The notes under the pieces are model-generated. The model searched no databases and was not told the DNA's origin. It worked only from the letters and a program-made list of their open reading frames with translations. Of a stretch of DNA of 64,000 bases, positions 25,481-34,248 are shown in pieces. The stretch's first letter is position 1. Each line of letters opens with the position of its first letter. The position numbers and the translations under genes are program-made. Location of the stretch: the NCBI RefSeq assembly GCF_024611995.1, contig NZ_CP102509.1:496001-560000 (forward strand), in the 5' to 3' direction. This stretch comes from Streptomyces sp. NBC_00162 (GTDB taxonomy: Bacteria; Actinomycetota; Actinomycetes; Streptomycetales; Streptomycetaceae).

Positions 25481-25509
25481 GGCCCCGGACAGAGTGGCGG
25501 TCCGGGGCC
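25481..25509 (+). terminator. Hairpin terminator
   Basis: GGCCCCGGA (25481-25489) and TCCGGGGCC (25501-25509) form a perfect nine-base stem with an 11-base loop, nine bases after the stop of the gene at 24630. Confidence 0.75.
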
Positions 25510-26066
25510 CCACGACGAAGCTGCCGTGCTTATGGAGGAGGCCCTCCAGGTTCGCGCGGATCATCTTGATCCATCCGAGGCGGCGGACCTCTTCCTCCTG
25601 GTCGAAGGTGTCAGCCGGGTTGAAGAACATGTCGGGGGTGTTCGGTGGGAGGCAGGCGCGGCGCCATTCCACCTGGGCGCGGCTGGCTGCTTCGCCGAAG
25701 AGCCGGAGGCCGTCCCTGTGACGGCTGAAGAAGACCAGGTTGTAGGCGACCTGGAGGTTCACCCGGTTGCGGACGTCTACGGTGTAAGCGCCTGCACCAA
25801 CGAATTGGCCGACCCGCCTGGCGAAGCCTGCGGTAATGCGTTCGACGGCTTCAGGGTTGCTCTCGGAGTCCAGGAACTCCTGCTGCCACCAGTCTCCGCC
25901 GCAGGCGTCGTCCAGTGCTTTGAGGGTCGCCGGTTTCCCTGGGGTGTCCTTTGTGCTGGTGAGCAGGCCACCTATGCGGCGTACGGCGTTGGCGTTGAAG
26001 TTCAGGAGGACCTCGGTGGGCTGGCCACCGGCGCGGCGGCTCCCGAAGATCCGCTGTGTGAGCGCC
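25510..26066 (-). pseudogene. Three-Cys-motif partner protein (TcmP-like), C-terminal fragment
   Basis: A continuous minus-strand frame reads PTEVLLNFNANAVRRIGGLL, DDACGGDWWQQEFLDS, NRVNLQVAYNLVFFSRHRDG and EVRRLGWIKMIRANLEGLL, matching the C-terminal half of TcmP proteins (PTEVL.NF...RR.G). TcmP partners a three-Cys phage-type radical-SAM-like protein of unknown role. The N-terminal half is missing: the frame meets an IS256 transposase fragment at about 26066. The 3' end has no natural stop before the convergent terminator. Confidence 0.6.
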
Positions 26067-26438
26067 TCTCCCGATCCCGCGGAACCTCGAGCACGACCGG
26101 GCCGACCTCGGTCACCGAGGTCTTGGACCGGGTCCCGTTCCGGGTGTTGCCCGAGCCGGCCTTCTCATGCTTCTCGTCCCCGAGGTGGTCGGTGATCTCG
26201 CCTTCCAGAGCCGACTCGAGAATCCTCTTCGTCAACTGCTGGAGCAGACCACCCTGGCCCGTCAGCTTGATCCCGTCGGCCTTGGCCCGGTCAACCAGCT
26301 GACTGATCAGCTGGTCATGCAGAACGTCCGGCGCCAACCCGGACGGCTGCACTTCCGCCACGGTTTCCGCCGACACGGTCACGTCTGTCATCAGGTGTCA
26401 CTTCCTCTTCGAAGATCCACCGTTGACCGTACAGACCC
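26067..26438 (-). pseudogene. IS256-family (mutator-type) transposase, N-terminal remnant with element end
   Basis: ATG at 26391. The product reads GLLQQLTKRILESALEGEIT, then DHLGDEKHEK and NTRNGTRSKTSVTEVGPVVL, then EVPRDRE, the conserved start of IS256-type transposases. Full proteins are about 400 residues. The fragment is cut at 26067 by TcmP sequence. On the other side, GGGTCTGTACGG at about 26438 (minus strand) looks like the element's outer end. Confidence 0.85.
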
Positions 26439-26563
26439 GAAACGGGCGTGGCAGCCGCGGCCGGCCACGCGTCCAGGGCGTGGGAGGCGGGAGCGGCGCC
26501 GAGCACAGACAGGACAGCGAGGACAAACGCGGGCAGGCCGCGCCGCATCAGGTTCTTGATCAC
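26439..26563 (-). pseudogene. Exported protein N-terminus cut by IS256
   Basis: The frame opens near 26563 with MIKNLMRRGLPAFVLAVLSV, then LGAAPASHALDAWPAA, a clear Sec signal peptide with an A-x-A-like cleavage site. It reaches the IS256 end after about 42 codons. The mature domain has been lost. Confidence 0.55.
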
Positions 26564-26738
26564 ATGAGTGGGTCTAGCGCCGCCCTCGTGGTCTGCGACA
26601 GCGCGTGAGCAGCCAACTCACCCGTGTGGGCGGCTGGATTCACCGCGGAAACGATCACTTCGCCCACACCAGCGCCGAACGCGACAGGACATCCACGCCC
26701 GGCAGGGACTGGAACCGCAGCATCAACCACCGCGCCGG

Positions 26739-27377
26739 TCAGTGGAACACGACGGCGCGACCGGTGGCGATACTCGTGCGGCACACCTGGTACAGCTGGT
26801 GCCAGGCAAACCTCTCCATGTGGAAGAGGTCGTCGGATGCGGTGTCCAGGCGGGCGCTCTCCTCGTCGGAGAGGTGCCGGTCCCGGTCGAGCCGGACTCC
26901 GATGGCGGGAGCGAAGCCGCACAGTTCGGCGAGCAGCTGCTGGCTGGAACCGACCATCCCGCCGCCCTCCACCTGCTTCTCCGCCGGTAGGAAGAGTGGA
27001 TCGTCAAAGTCGACCGGCACGTAGAAGCCCGCACTGTCCGAGTGGCACAGCAGGTGGGAGCTCATCATCGTTGACTCGTCGAAGACCTTGTCCTCGTCGC
27101 GCTCGTACCGCTCAGCGCTGATGGCCGATGCGGACGTGACGGACTCGCCCCGGGCCGCCAGCACGAAGACGCGGCGCAGGTGGTGCAGGTGGCTGGTGGG
27201 GAAACTTATGAAACGCACACGTGCCGGCTCGTCCAACGCCGGCTCCTGCCAGACGATTCCCTCATCGGCCAAGGCCCGGCTGAGAAGGTCGAATCTCTCC
27301 TGCCAGCGTACGAGCGCCTCGTGCTCCTCGACGCCGGCCATGTTCTGAAGCATGCCAACCGAAATATGAAGTCCCAT
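26739..27377 (-). CDS. Uncharacterised protein
   Basis: 212 residues starting MGLHISVGMLQNMAGVEEHE. Mixed alpha/beta with FISFPTSHLHHLRRVF, HLLCHSDSAGFYVPVDF and SSQQLLAELCGFAPAIGV. No known motif. Length, composition and the immunity-gene neighbourhood (SUKH at 28216) suggest an immunity-like or accessory protein, but this is only context. The stop at 26739 and the ATG at 27377 are both clean. Confidence 0.65.
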   Translation of the reverse strand: MGLHISVGMLQNMAGVEEHEALVRWQERFDLLSRALADEGIVWQEPALDEPARVRFISFPTSHLHHLRRVFVLAARGESVTSASAISAERYERDEDKVFDESTMMSSHLLCHSDSAGFYVPVDFDDPLFLPAEKQVEGGGMVGSSQQLLAELCGFAPAIGVRLDRDRHLSDEESARLDTASDDLFHMERFAWHQLYQVCRTSIATGRAVVFH

Positions 27378-27579
27378 GGCCGGAAGGCTAGACGCCGGCT
27401 CTGACAGTCACGGCAGCAACCGTCGAGCGGCGGCCTCGGCGCCGTCACTCGCACCGCTTCGACGACGAGCGCGGCACGAGCCGTCACGGCGGGCCGGAGG
27501 GTGACTAGCCGACCCAGCCCTACTACCCCTCCGACATAGCCAAAGCACGGGGACGGCTAGAGCACTGGACGAAGACCGC

Positions 27580-28194
27580 GTGACCGTCACCCGCCTCTTC
27601 CAGCCCATGCGCCAGGTCGTTACCGGACTCTCCCCCGACTTCCAGATCACCGTCAGCGACCACGCCGACCTGCAGCGCGAAGGCATGACACACGTCATCC
27701 TCGACGGCACACTGATCGAATCCGACCGCCTGGCCGGCGTCCGCGAGAACGGCAACGACCTGTGGTTCAGCCAGAAGCACAAGGCGTTCGGCGGCAACAT
27801 CCAGTTCCTGTCCGCCCCGGACGGCACTCCGCTGTGGGTCTCCGAGGTCGAGCCGGGCTCCACCCCCGACATCACCGCTGCCCGTATCCACGCCCTGCCC
27901 GCGTTGTACAAGGCGGCGGCCGACGGCCTGCCGACGCTGGCGGACAAGGGCTACATCGGCGCGGGCATCGGTATCCGCATCCCTGTGCGACGCCCAAAGG
28001 GCAAGTCCGAACGGGCACTTCACGTCGACACCCGCATGTTCAACACCCTGCTGCGGCACGTCCGCGCCCTCGGCGAGCGCACCGCCGCCGAGCTCAAGCA
28101 ACGATGGCGCACTCTGCAGCACGTCACGCTCAGCCCCAGCCGGATTGGCGACATCGCCCGCGCCACCCTCGTGCTCAACGGCATCTGGAAGTGA
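27580..28194 (+). pseudogene. DDE_Tnp_4-type transposase, 5'-truncated
   Basis: 204 residues with MTHVILDGTLIESDRLAG (first Asp), FSQKHKAFGGNIQFL, VSEVEPGSTPDITAAR, TLADKGYIGAGIGI (second Asp) and LGERTAAELKQRWR.LQHVT.SPSRIG (Glu). About 60 N-terminal residues including the HTH are missing. It belongs to the same broad group as the remnant at 10526 but a different subfamily. Confidence 0.8.
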
Positions 28195-28215
28195 TCACCG
28201 CTGAGAATCAGTCGT

Positions 28216-28847
28216 ATGCTCCGCAGCATGCCGAACCCTGAAGAGGTGATCGGGTCAGCGAATGCGATGCTGATCGAAATGCTGCATCGTGCCGGCGTCA
28301 GGGCAGGGTTCGGGCCTTGCCCGGCTGCCGATCTTCAGACGGTGACTCGGGACCTGCCGTTGTCGGGGGAACTGCGGAACCTCTACGGGACTTCCGGGCC
28401 ACTCGACACGGTCAATATCCCCGCCCCGCTCGGGGGATCACACTCGCCCCTGCTCGGGACCTGGTGTCCTACCAGTCCTGCTACCGCTGGCACGGCAACG
28501 ACGGGCACCGCCTGAACGAGTGGCCGGACGAGTGGGTGGTCATCGCCAACCACTCAGGTGATCCGTTCATCGCCGACACCGCAGTGCCGGGCACCCGAGT
28601 CGGCATTGCAATCCACGGCACGGGCTCATGGAAGCCGTTCTGGATTGCCCCTACGCCGGCTGACTTCCTCATGCTGCTGGCTTGCCTCACCCAGGCCTAC
28701 GTCGTGGAGCACCTCAACCGCCCCGGTGAGGACGAGGACGACGACGAAAGCTGGCCGCCCACCTATCACGACCGGCTCGCCGCACTCCTGTCCGACCACG
28801 CACCTGGAGTCGATGCCACAGCATTCCTGAACTACCTGTGCCAATAA
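28216..28847 (+). pseudogene. SUKH (SMI1/KNR4)-family immunity-type protein, one-base frameshift
   Basis: Frame one: ANAMLIEMLHRAGVRAGFG, then LPLSGELRNLYG. Frame two: RDLVSYQSCYRWHGN, WPDEWVVIANHSGDPFIAD, GTGSWKPFWIAPTPADFL and a C-terminal helix. The (E)W.VIA...GDP...D core is SUKH-like. These proteins usually neutralise contact-dependent or polymorphic toxins. The break is at the G-run 28432-28436; six Gs would restore PLGGITLAPA and one intact protein of about 210 residues. No toxin gene is adjacent. Confidence 0.65.
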
Positions 28848-28879
28848 CCCCGTTGGCTCTCACTCGACATGCCGGGGCC

Positions 28880-28920
28880 CCCGGTCCGCCGGGTAGGGTG
28901 CGGCTACCCGGCGGACCGGG
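28880..28920 (+). terminator. Very long hairpin terminator
   Basis: A perfect 17-base stem (28880-28896 with 28904-28920) around a seven-base loop. It follows the SUKH-type gene by 32 bases. Confidence 0.85.
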
Positions 28921-29018
28921 TCGCTGCTCGCCGAGTCTCGACTCTGCTCATCGAATGCTTCTACCCGCAGACATTGCTCAAGCATTCATGGACCCTCCAC
29001 GCCGTTGAGAAAACCTCA

Positions 29019-29140
29019 GTGGCTACTGGACGCTGAACCTACCCGAGCCCGTAGGCCCGGCCCAGGTGCTGCGCGGCTTCCACAACAACAACCGCATCAT
29101 CGACGGACTCGAAGACAGCTTCATCGTGGAGATCAGCTGA
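29019..29140 (+). pseudogene. C-terminal fragment of an unknown protein
   Basis: The frame reads YWTLNLPEPVGPAQVLRGF, then NNNRIIDGLEDSFIVEIS and stops. Normal codon bias suggests a former gene. It begins right after a copy of the GAAAACCTCAG sequence that also forms IS630-type ends near 48.7 kb, and ends just before a hairpin. Confidence 0.4.
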
Positions 29141-29159
29141 CCCAGTACAGCCGGAAGCC

Positions 29160-29180
29160 GGGCCCGTCCAAGACGGGCCC
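29160..29180. terminator. Hairpin terminator
   Basis: GGGCCCGTC-CAA-GACGGGCCC, a perfect nine-base stem between convergent ends at 29140 and 29185, likely serving both strands. Confidence 0.75.
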
Positions 29181-29184
29181 GCCC

Positions 29185-29691
29185 TCACTGCGCCTTCGGC
29201 CAGAAATCAATTCTGTACCGCTCTACCCCGTAAGCCGTGCCCTCAGACCGCGTCATGCTCTCGACCTCGGCCCTTCCCGCACAGCACACACGCACCCGCC
29301 ACATCCCGGCCCGCCCCAGCCGGATCAGCTCCTCGGAACGGCCCCAGCCCCACACGGCCACATCGCCCGTGACCGACTCGTAGTCGGCTTCCGCCTGCTC
29401 CTCCCAGTCACCGTCTTCAGCGTCGGGCCGGCTGTCCCAGACCCGGACGCTGACGGAGGCAGTGTGGGTGTGGCCGGCACTGAACAGGTCGAACCGCCGA
29501 ACGTGTTCTTGCAGGAACACCCCCCACCGGAAGTCATCGGGGAAAGGCACCGGCACCAGACTGTCGTCCGACTCCTGAAACCCGAAACCCCGGAACTCAA
29601 CCCGCGCGTCCAACTCCTGCTGCCCCCTAACGTCGCCACTACCCCTCCGCTGTCCATTCACCAAACCTGCCCCACGACGGTAATGCACCAC
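29185..29691 (-). CDS. Uncharacterised beta-rich protein
   Basis: 168 residues from a GTG at 29691. Tryptophan-rich and beta-stranded: WGVFLQEHVRRFDLF, TASVSVRVWDSRPD, VAVWGWGRSEELIRLG and GVERYRIDFWPKAQ at the end. The pattern resembles small actinobacterial proteins found beside immunity genes, but no family is certain. It lies 19 bases downstream of the dienelactone hydrolase on the same strand and may be co-transcribed. Confidence 0.65.
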   Translation of the reverse strand: MVHYRRGAGLVNGQRRGSGDVRGQQELDARVEFRGFGFQESDDSLVPVPFPDDFRWGVFLQEHVRRFDLFSAGHTHTASVSVRVWDSRPDAEDGDWEEQAEADYESVTGDVAVWGWGRSEELIRLGRAGMWRVRVCCAGRAEVESMTRSEGTAYGVERYRIDFWPKAQ

Positions 29692-29710
29692 AACACCCCA
29701 CCCATGCCAC

Positions 29711-30448
29711 TCATGCCCCCAGATCCTCCGTCACGGGCAGGCACTCGGCGAGCAGGTCGACGACGTCGCGCCAGGCTCGCTGCGCGTGCTGTGGGTGGTA
29801 GCCGACGCCGGGGACCGTGGGGTGGTCGACCGGCGGGTGGTGGAAGGCGTGCAAGGCGCCACCGTAGACCGTGAGGCGCCAGTCGACGCCCGCGGCCTGC
29901 ATCTCGGCGGTGAACGCGTTTCGTTGCGCGGGCGGCATGATCGGGTCTTCCGACCCGACCCCGGCCCACACCGAGCAGCGAATGCGCGCCGCCTCGCCCG
30001 GTCGGCCCGTGGTAGTTGCGTTGACTGTCCCGATCGCGCGCAGGTTGACGCCGTCGCGCCCGAGTTCCAGCGCGATGGCGCCCCCGGTGCCGTAGCCGAC
30101 GGCGGCGATCCGGTCGGGGTCGGTCCGCGGTTCGGTGCGCAACACGTCGAGTGCCGCATGGCCGATGCCCCGCATCCGGTCGGGGTCGGCGAGCAGCGGC
30201 AGGCAACGGGCCAGCATCTCCTCGGGGTCGCCCAAGTAGCGCCCGCCGTGAAGGTCGAAGGCCAGCGCTACGTATCCCAGCTCGGCGAGAGCATCGGCCC
30301 GGCGGCGCTCGACGTCGCTGAGTCCCATGCCCTCTGGTCCGAGCAGCACCGCGGGCCGGCGGTCGACACCGGCCGGGAGCGCGAGGTGCCCGATCATCGT
30401 CAAACCATCCGCCGGGTACTCGACCGTACGCGTCGTGATCGTCGTCAT
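29711..30448 (-). CDS. Dienelactone-hydrolase-family protein
   Basis: 245 residues, alpha/beta hydrolase fold of the DLH type: PAVLLGPEGMGLSDVERRRA, then YVALAFDLHGGRYLGDPEEM, DRIAAVGYGTGGAIALEL and GGALHAFHHP (catalytic His region). The nucleophile elbow is G-Y-G-T-G-G, where classic DLHs have G-x-C-x-G-G, so the catalytic Cys/Ser is replaced by Gly. Otherwise the fold is complete. Activity is therefore doubtful or unusual. Divergent from the region to its right. Confidence 0.85.
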   Translation of the reverse strand: MTTITTRTVEYPADGLTMIGHLALPAGVDRRPAVLLGPEGMGLSDVERRRADALAELGYVALAFDLHGGRYLGDPEEMLARCLPLLADPDRMRGIGHAALDVLRTEPRTDPDRIAAVGYGTGGAIALELGRDGVNLRAIGTVNATTTGRPGEAARIRCSVWAGVGSEDPIMPPAQRNAFTAEMQAAGVDWRLTVYGGALHAFHHPPVDHPTVPGVGYHPQHAQRAWRDVVDLLAECLPVTEDLGA

Positions 30449-30563
30449 GAGACTGGACTGTAGTGATCGTCGAGCCCGGTCCGGCCGGTGTTCTGCCGCT
30501 GGCAGAACAGCGTGCGCGTCCCTTGTGTCCCTCGTGTCCCTCTGAAATACGGGGGCCGAGCGC

Positions 30564-30809
30564 TCAGGGCTTCAAGATCATCTCGTTGCCCCTTTGGCGC
30601 GCACCTCGGTCACACCCCACCGACGTGCAGAACACCGCCGCCGCCTTCACCGTCGGCATCAATGGGCCACCACAGCCACGGCAGAGCCGCGGCCCGGGAT
30701 CGTCGTCCGTGACCACGACCAGCCTCAGCCAGGGCGCTCCATCCCTGCCCACAGGCCACCATCGGGGCCCAGTCAAGGCAAGCCGAAATCCCGTGGAGCC
30801 CACCTGCAT
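30564..30809 (-). CDS. Small zinc-ribbon-like protein
   Basis: 81 residues with C-R-G-C-G-G-P-L and, 14 residues on, V-F-C-T-S-V-G-C, a CxxC...CxxxxC arrangement typical of small zinc ribbons in Streptomyces. The N-terminal WWPVGRDGAPWLRLVVVTDDD is hydrophobic and may be part of the fold. Start uncertain. Confidence 0.45.
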   Translation of the reverse strand: MQVGSTGFRLALTGPRWWPVGRDGAPWLRLVVVTDDDPGPRLCRGCGGPLMPTVKAAAVFCTSVGCDRGARQRGNEMILKP

Positions 30810-30857
30810 GGCGTGGAATGATCTTGGCGACTGCTGACGAAAGGGAAGGCTGAAAAC

Positions 30858-31661
30858 GTGTACGTACCGTCATCTGCACGAGCTCTCGATGATGACGAGC
30901 GTGAGCTCGTGGAGCTGGCACGCCGCACGATAGACGCGCATACCGACGCCGGGCCCGACGAAGACGGCATCCACACGATGGGCGCCGCGGTCATGGCCGC
31001 CGACTACCGGATGTTCGCCGGCGTGAACCTCTACCACTTCACCGGCGGACCCTGCGCCGAACTCGTGGCTCTGGGAGCCGCACGAGCCCAGGGCGCCCGC
31101 CAGATGCGCTGCATCGTTGCCGTGGGAAACCACGGGCGCGGGGTCATCGGCCCGTGCGGGCGCGATCGGCAGGTCTTCGTGGACTACTACCCCACCATGC
31201 GCGTCATCGTGCCCACGCCCGCGGGGCCCAGGTCCGTTCTCGCCGCCGACCTGATGCCGCTGACTCAGCGATGGACCCCGGAAGGCATGAACGGTCTCGA
31301 CCCATCGCTCTACCAAGACCCCGAGACGGCCGGTCCCCCGATCATCCGGTTCAACCCCCGCTACCTCGAAGACGTCCGCTCCGGCGCCAAGACCAAGACC
31401 ACCCGCTTCCGGGACCCGGCCCAGCTCGGGCCGGCACGGCTGGTGTTCGAGAGCGACCCCGAAGTCGTCCTGCCGGCAGAGGTTACCGGCATCAGGCACT
31501 GCCTGGTCAGCGACCTCACCAACCAGGACGCCCAAGCCGAGGGGCTGACGACCGCAGCCGAACTCCGGGAAGGCCTCAAGGGCCACTACCCAGATCTGGC
31601 GGGAACCGACGAAGTCGACGTAATCACCTTCCAGATCAACGACAAGACCGGCGCCGCTTAA
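30858..31661 (+). CDS. Deaminase-like / ASCH-domain fusion protein
   Basis: 267 residues. The N-domain resembles blasticidin-S/cytidine deaminases: GGPCAELVALGAA (Cys66-Ala-Glu68) and IGPCGRDRQVFVDYYP (Pro99-Cys100). The canonical second zinc cysteine of PCxxC is Asp103 here. Residues 161-260 form an ASCH domain (IRFNPRYLEDVRSGAKTKT..., VTGIRHCLVSDLTNQDA, DEVDVITFQI), a PUA-related fold tied to RNA or modified-nucleoside binding. I infer a nucleoside- or base-modifying enzyme. GAAAGGGAAGG lies upstream of the GTG at 30858. A strong terminator follows. Confidence 0.75.
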   Translation: MYVPSSARALDDDERELVELARRTIDAHTDAGPDEDGIHTMGAAVMAADYRMFAGVNLYHFTGGPCAELVALGAARAQGARQMRCIVAVGNHGRGVIGPCGRDRQVFVDYYPTMRVIVPTPAGPRSVLAADLMPLTQRWTPEGMNGLDPSLYQDPETAGPPIIRFNPRYLEDVRSGAKTKTTRFRDPAQLGPARLVFESDPEVVLPAEVTGIRHCLVSDLTNQDAQAEGLTTAAELREGLKGHYPDLAGTDEVDVITFQINDKTGAA

Positions 31662-31718
31662 ACCGCGGAGGCACCAGCGACGACTGGGCCGCAAGGTGAC
31701 GACGAGCACGGGGGCACC

Positions 31719-31748
31719 GTCGCTTCGGGCAGCCCCGCCCGAAGCGAC
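31719..31748 (+). terminator. Hairpin terminator
   Basis: GTCGCTTCGGGC and GCCCGAAGCGAC pair perfectly over 12 bases with loop AGCCCC, 58 bases past the deaminase-ASCH stop. Confidence 0.8.
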
Positions 31749-32115
31749 AAGCCCCTGACCGCACAGATTTCATAAATCAGAACCTGTCCGAGGCCAGCTC
31801 ATTTTTGTCATGCAAGCCTCAGACGCGGCTTCCGAGCAACCAACGGGGGCCGCCATATGTCAGGGCGAGTTGGGAGCGTCACACCGCACAAGTCGCATAC
31901 GCGTACGCGAGCGCCGGCCCGGGCGGCGCCGATGCGCCTCACCGTCGGCGCTGGTGAACTGCCCGCTCCGCCGTGCCGGTGGCGGGCCGGCATCCAGCTG
32001 AGCTGGATGTGCCCGTGACCCCGGGCGAAGCTGGTCGGCTCATGCCTGAACCCCGGCCGCATTGAGGTCGGCCGGGCTCGGCAGTCACACCTTGTACTGA
32101 AACGGGGGCGGGCGG
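31749..32115. other. No intact gene
   Basis: A minus-strand frame ends VCDLCGVTLPTRPDIWRPP, with a CxxC, but lacks a start or family. A short palindrome CATCCAGCTgAGCTGGATG is near 31990. Nothing further assignable. Confidence 0.35.
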
Positions 32116-32439
32116 CTACCAGCTCTGCCACGCCGGGGCAGGGTGGCGGGGTGCGCGCCGCTTGCGGGCTTCGAGCCCGAGGAACATGGCTCCCGAGGCG
32201 AGGGTCGCGAGGAACGACACCAACATGGCCAGCGGCAGCAGGATGCTGGCGGGTTCCCCCAGGCACAGCCACAGCGCCGCCGTCCCCACCGCCAGGGCCA
32301 CCAGCAACGAAACCCTCGCCGCGAACGACAGCCTGCCGCTCACCGCGACGAAGGCATACCCGACGAGCAGACCCGGCACGACAGCCACCATCAGGCCCAG
32401 GAACAACAGCAACAAGAAGACGAACAAGGCGATGATCAT
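32116..32439 (-). CDS. Small integral membrane protein
   Basis: 107 residues with three hydrophobic segments (LFVFLLLLFLGLMVAVVPGL, VSLLVALAVGTAALWL, PLAMLVSFLATLASG) and a basic tail. The ATG at 32439 is preferred over upstream starts because GGAGG lies nine bases before it. No family recognised. Confidence 0.6.
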   Translation of the reverse strand: MIIALFVFLLLLFLGLMVAVVPGLLVGYAFVAVSGRLSFAARVSLLVALAVGTAALWLCLGEPASILLPLAMLVSFLATLASGAMFLGLEARKRRAPRHPAPAWQSW

Positions 32440-32553
32440 GTCGTAACGACCTCCGGATCTCATGGCCAACTCGTGCCGAAAGCAGACGAATCCACGTCCC
32501 CCCGGCCTGGCAGGCCCTCCCGGACGCCATGCTGTCAGATTTTCTGAACACGT

Positions 32554-33040
32554 TCAACACAGCTCGTGGACGGTGTCCACGAAGACGCGGATCCGGGCGG
32601 TCTCGCCGGCCTTCGGCCAGAAGAACCCGTACTCGACGGGAGGGGCGTCGCTAAAGGGGATCCAGATGATGTCGCGGCGCCCGTAGTAGTTCTTTCCAGT
32701 ACGAACTGGCCCGGCCGTGCGGGACGGGCCTGCCCAGCGGGGTCTGCCGGGGGTAGTGGTGGTCCAGCCAGTACCGCGGCACGGCCCCGGCGACGGGGAG
32801 GAGCGTCGCCTCCGCGAGGTCCTCCAGTGACACGGACGCGCGTTGGCCGAGGGGGTGCCCCGCGGGAACCATCAGCACGCGGCGCTGGGTGAGCATGAGG
32901 GGGCCGAGCACCATGTCCGGTTCGATCACCGGGTGCTCGCTGACCTGGAGATGGACCTGACCGCGCCGGATCGGCCCGAACGGATCGGAGAGCCGCACCT
33001 CCTGGACCTCGACCTCGCAGCCCGGATAGGGGGACCAAGG
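32554..33040 (-). pseudogene. LysR-family regulator, effector-domain remnant with internal deletion
   Basis: The minus strand reads GCEVEVQEVRLSDPFGPIRR, then VHLQVSEHPVIEPDMVLGP, RRVLMVPAGHPLGQRASVS and LEDLAEATLLPVAGAVP. After a deletion and shift near 32690 it reads DIIWIPFSDAPPVEYGFF and GETARIRVFVDTVHEL to a stop at 32554. This is the substrate-binding half of a LysR regulator. The HTH half is absent. Confidence 0.8.
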
Positions 33041-33079
33041 GCGCTCTGCCCACACCACCCAAGGACCGCGGAACCCTCT

Positions 33080-33421
33080 CTCCTCGCGTCGCCGGCGAGG
33101 CCACGGCCTTCGTCGATGGTGACGGCACCGCCTCGTGCGGGTTCGGCTGCTGCCTGTGGATGGACGCGAACTACTACGGCCGCAAGTACACATGGTCCGG
33201 TGACGGTTCCAAGAACCTTGGCGACTGGGGCATCCGGGACATGGCGTCGTCCACCTGCAACAACAACCAGTCAGGCGGACTGAGCCTGTACGACTGGCGC
33301 ACCGGAATGCCGGGGACCCGCAGATCATCACCGGCCTGGGGGGTTGCCTCTCCAACCTGCACAACTACGGTTACCCCTATGGCGGGGACTGGGGCGACAA
33401 GGCCGACGAGCTCGTCATGTG
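33080..33421 (+). pseudogene. Peptidase-inhibitor-I36/crystallin-like secreted protein, fragment with frameshift
   Basis: The frame reads TAFVDGDGTASCGFGCCLWM, then NYYGRKYTWSGDGSKNLGDW and STCNNNQSGGLSLYDWRTG. After losing one base in the G-run 33312-33315 it continues DPQIITGLGGCLSNLH and YGYPYGGDWGDKADELVM. The Cys-rich, Trp/Tyr-rich beta pattern is that of actinobacterial I36-type (beta/gamma-crystallin-like) exported proteins. The signal peptide is missing at the LysR junction near 33080. Confidence 0.6.
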
Positions 33422-33436
33422 ACCTCGGCCCACACC

Positions 33437-33484
33437 AACGGAACTGCACCCCTGCCGTCCAACGTGCAGGGGTGCAGTTCCGTT
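33437..33484 (+). terminator. 19-bp-stem terminator
   Basis: Arms at 33437-33455 and 33466-33484 are perfect reverse complements, with a 10-base loop and T residues following. It comes 15 bases after the crystallin-like remnant's stop, showing that the former gene was a real transcription unit. Confidence 0.9.
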
Positions 33485-33509
33485 TCACCCATACCGGAAG
33501 GACACCCCC

Positions 33510-33968
33510 TTGACTGTCCAGCGCCACCACGTCACCGTCCTTGCAGCTCTCGGGGTTCTGTTCCTCGGCGGGTGCTCGGTCACCAGCGAACCCAGGGACA
33601 CCGATGGGATTCCCTCAGCTCTGCCGGCTCCCGACCCCCACGGTGCCTACGCCACTGAGGACGCTGTTCGTGCCGCACAGCTTCAGCAGTGGGCGTCCAT
33701 CAATGCTGAGACGGGCCCCAAGGCGGCGGTCACCCACATCAAGGCCGTGCAGGTCGTGCAGTCCGGCGAGACGCAACTGGTCTACCTCCACACCGACCTG
33801 CCGCACGCCGAGGGCGGCAAGCCACCGGAGCAGACGGCCGACCTGCTGGCCGTTTACGAGGCATGGCCCAACCGTCCGGCCACAGCCGTTCGGATCGGCG
33901 CGTTCGACGCCGACGGCCATCGCGTGGGCACTGCGGGGATCCCCGCCCCCACGCCGCCTGGCACCTGA
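33510..33968 (+). CDS. Lipoprotein of unknown function
   Basis: 152 residues with a lipoprotein signal: VTVLAALGVLFLGGCSV, lipobox LGGC. The mature part is one alpha/beta domain (QLQQWASINAETGPKAAVTH, QVVQSGETQLVYLHTDLP, AVRIGAFDADG). The start is TTG at 33510 with GGAAGGA upstream. No family recognised. Anchored outside the membrane. Confidence 0.7.
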   Translation: MTVQRHHVTVLAALGVLFLGGCSVTSEPRDTDGIPSALPAPDPHGAYATEDAVRAAQLQQWASINAETGPKAAVTHIKAVQVVQSGETQLVYLHTDLPHAEGGKPPEQTADLLAVYEAWPNRPATAVRIGAFDADGHRVGTAGIPAPTPPGT

Positions 33969-34248
33969 GAACCCGCCCGCGATGTGTGCGTCCCCCTTGT
34001 GGTTGACGTAGCTGTCACGGTCACCAACACGTAGTCCCCTGAATCAGCGGTCGTGGGTGACGGCCGCTTCGTCACCAACTACCGCCGTGCGGCGCAGGGT
34101 TTTGTCAGTTGGTGGATCGCGCTGGTTGTCACTTGAGCGCGATAGCGGACGCCGTCCGCCCCGTTCCAATTGGATGCAGTCGGCATGGGGGGATCGTGCA
34201 GGCCAGCCCTGCCCGTCGGGCGCCTGAGCTGGGCGTTAGCCTCGGCGG

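Noticed and set aside
31985..32010. CATCCAGCTgAGCTGGATG palindrome resembling a tRNA anticodon arm relic
   Set aside because: No acceptor stem, T-loop or GTTC sequence nearby, so no tRNA or attachment site can be supported.
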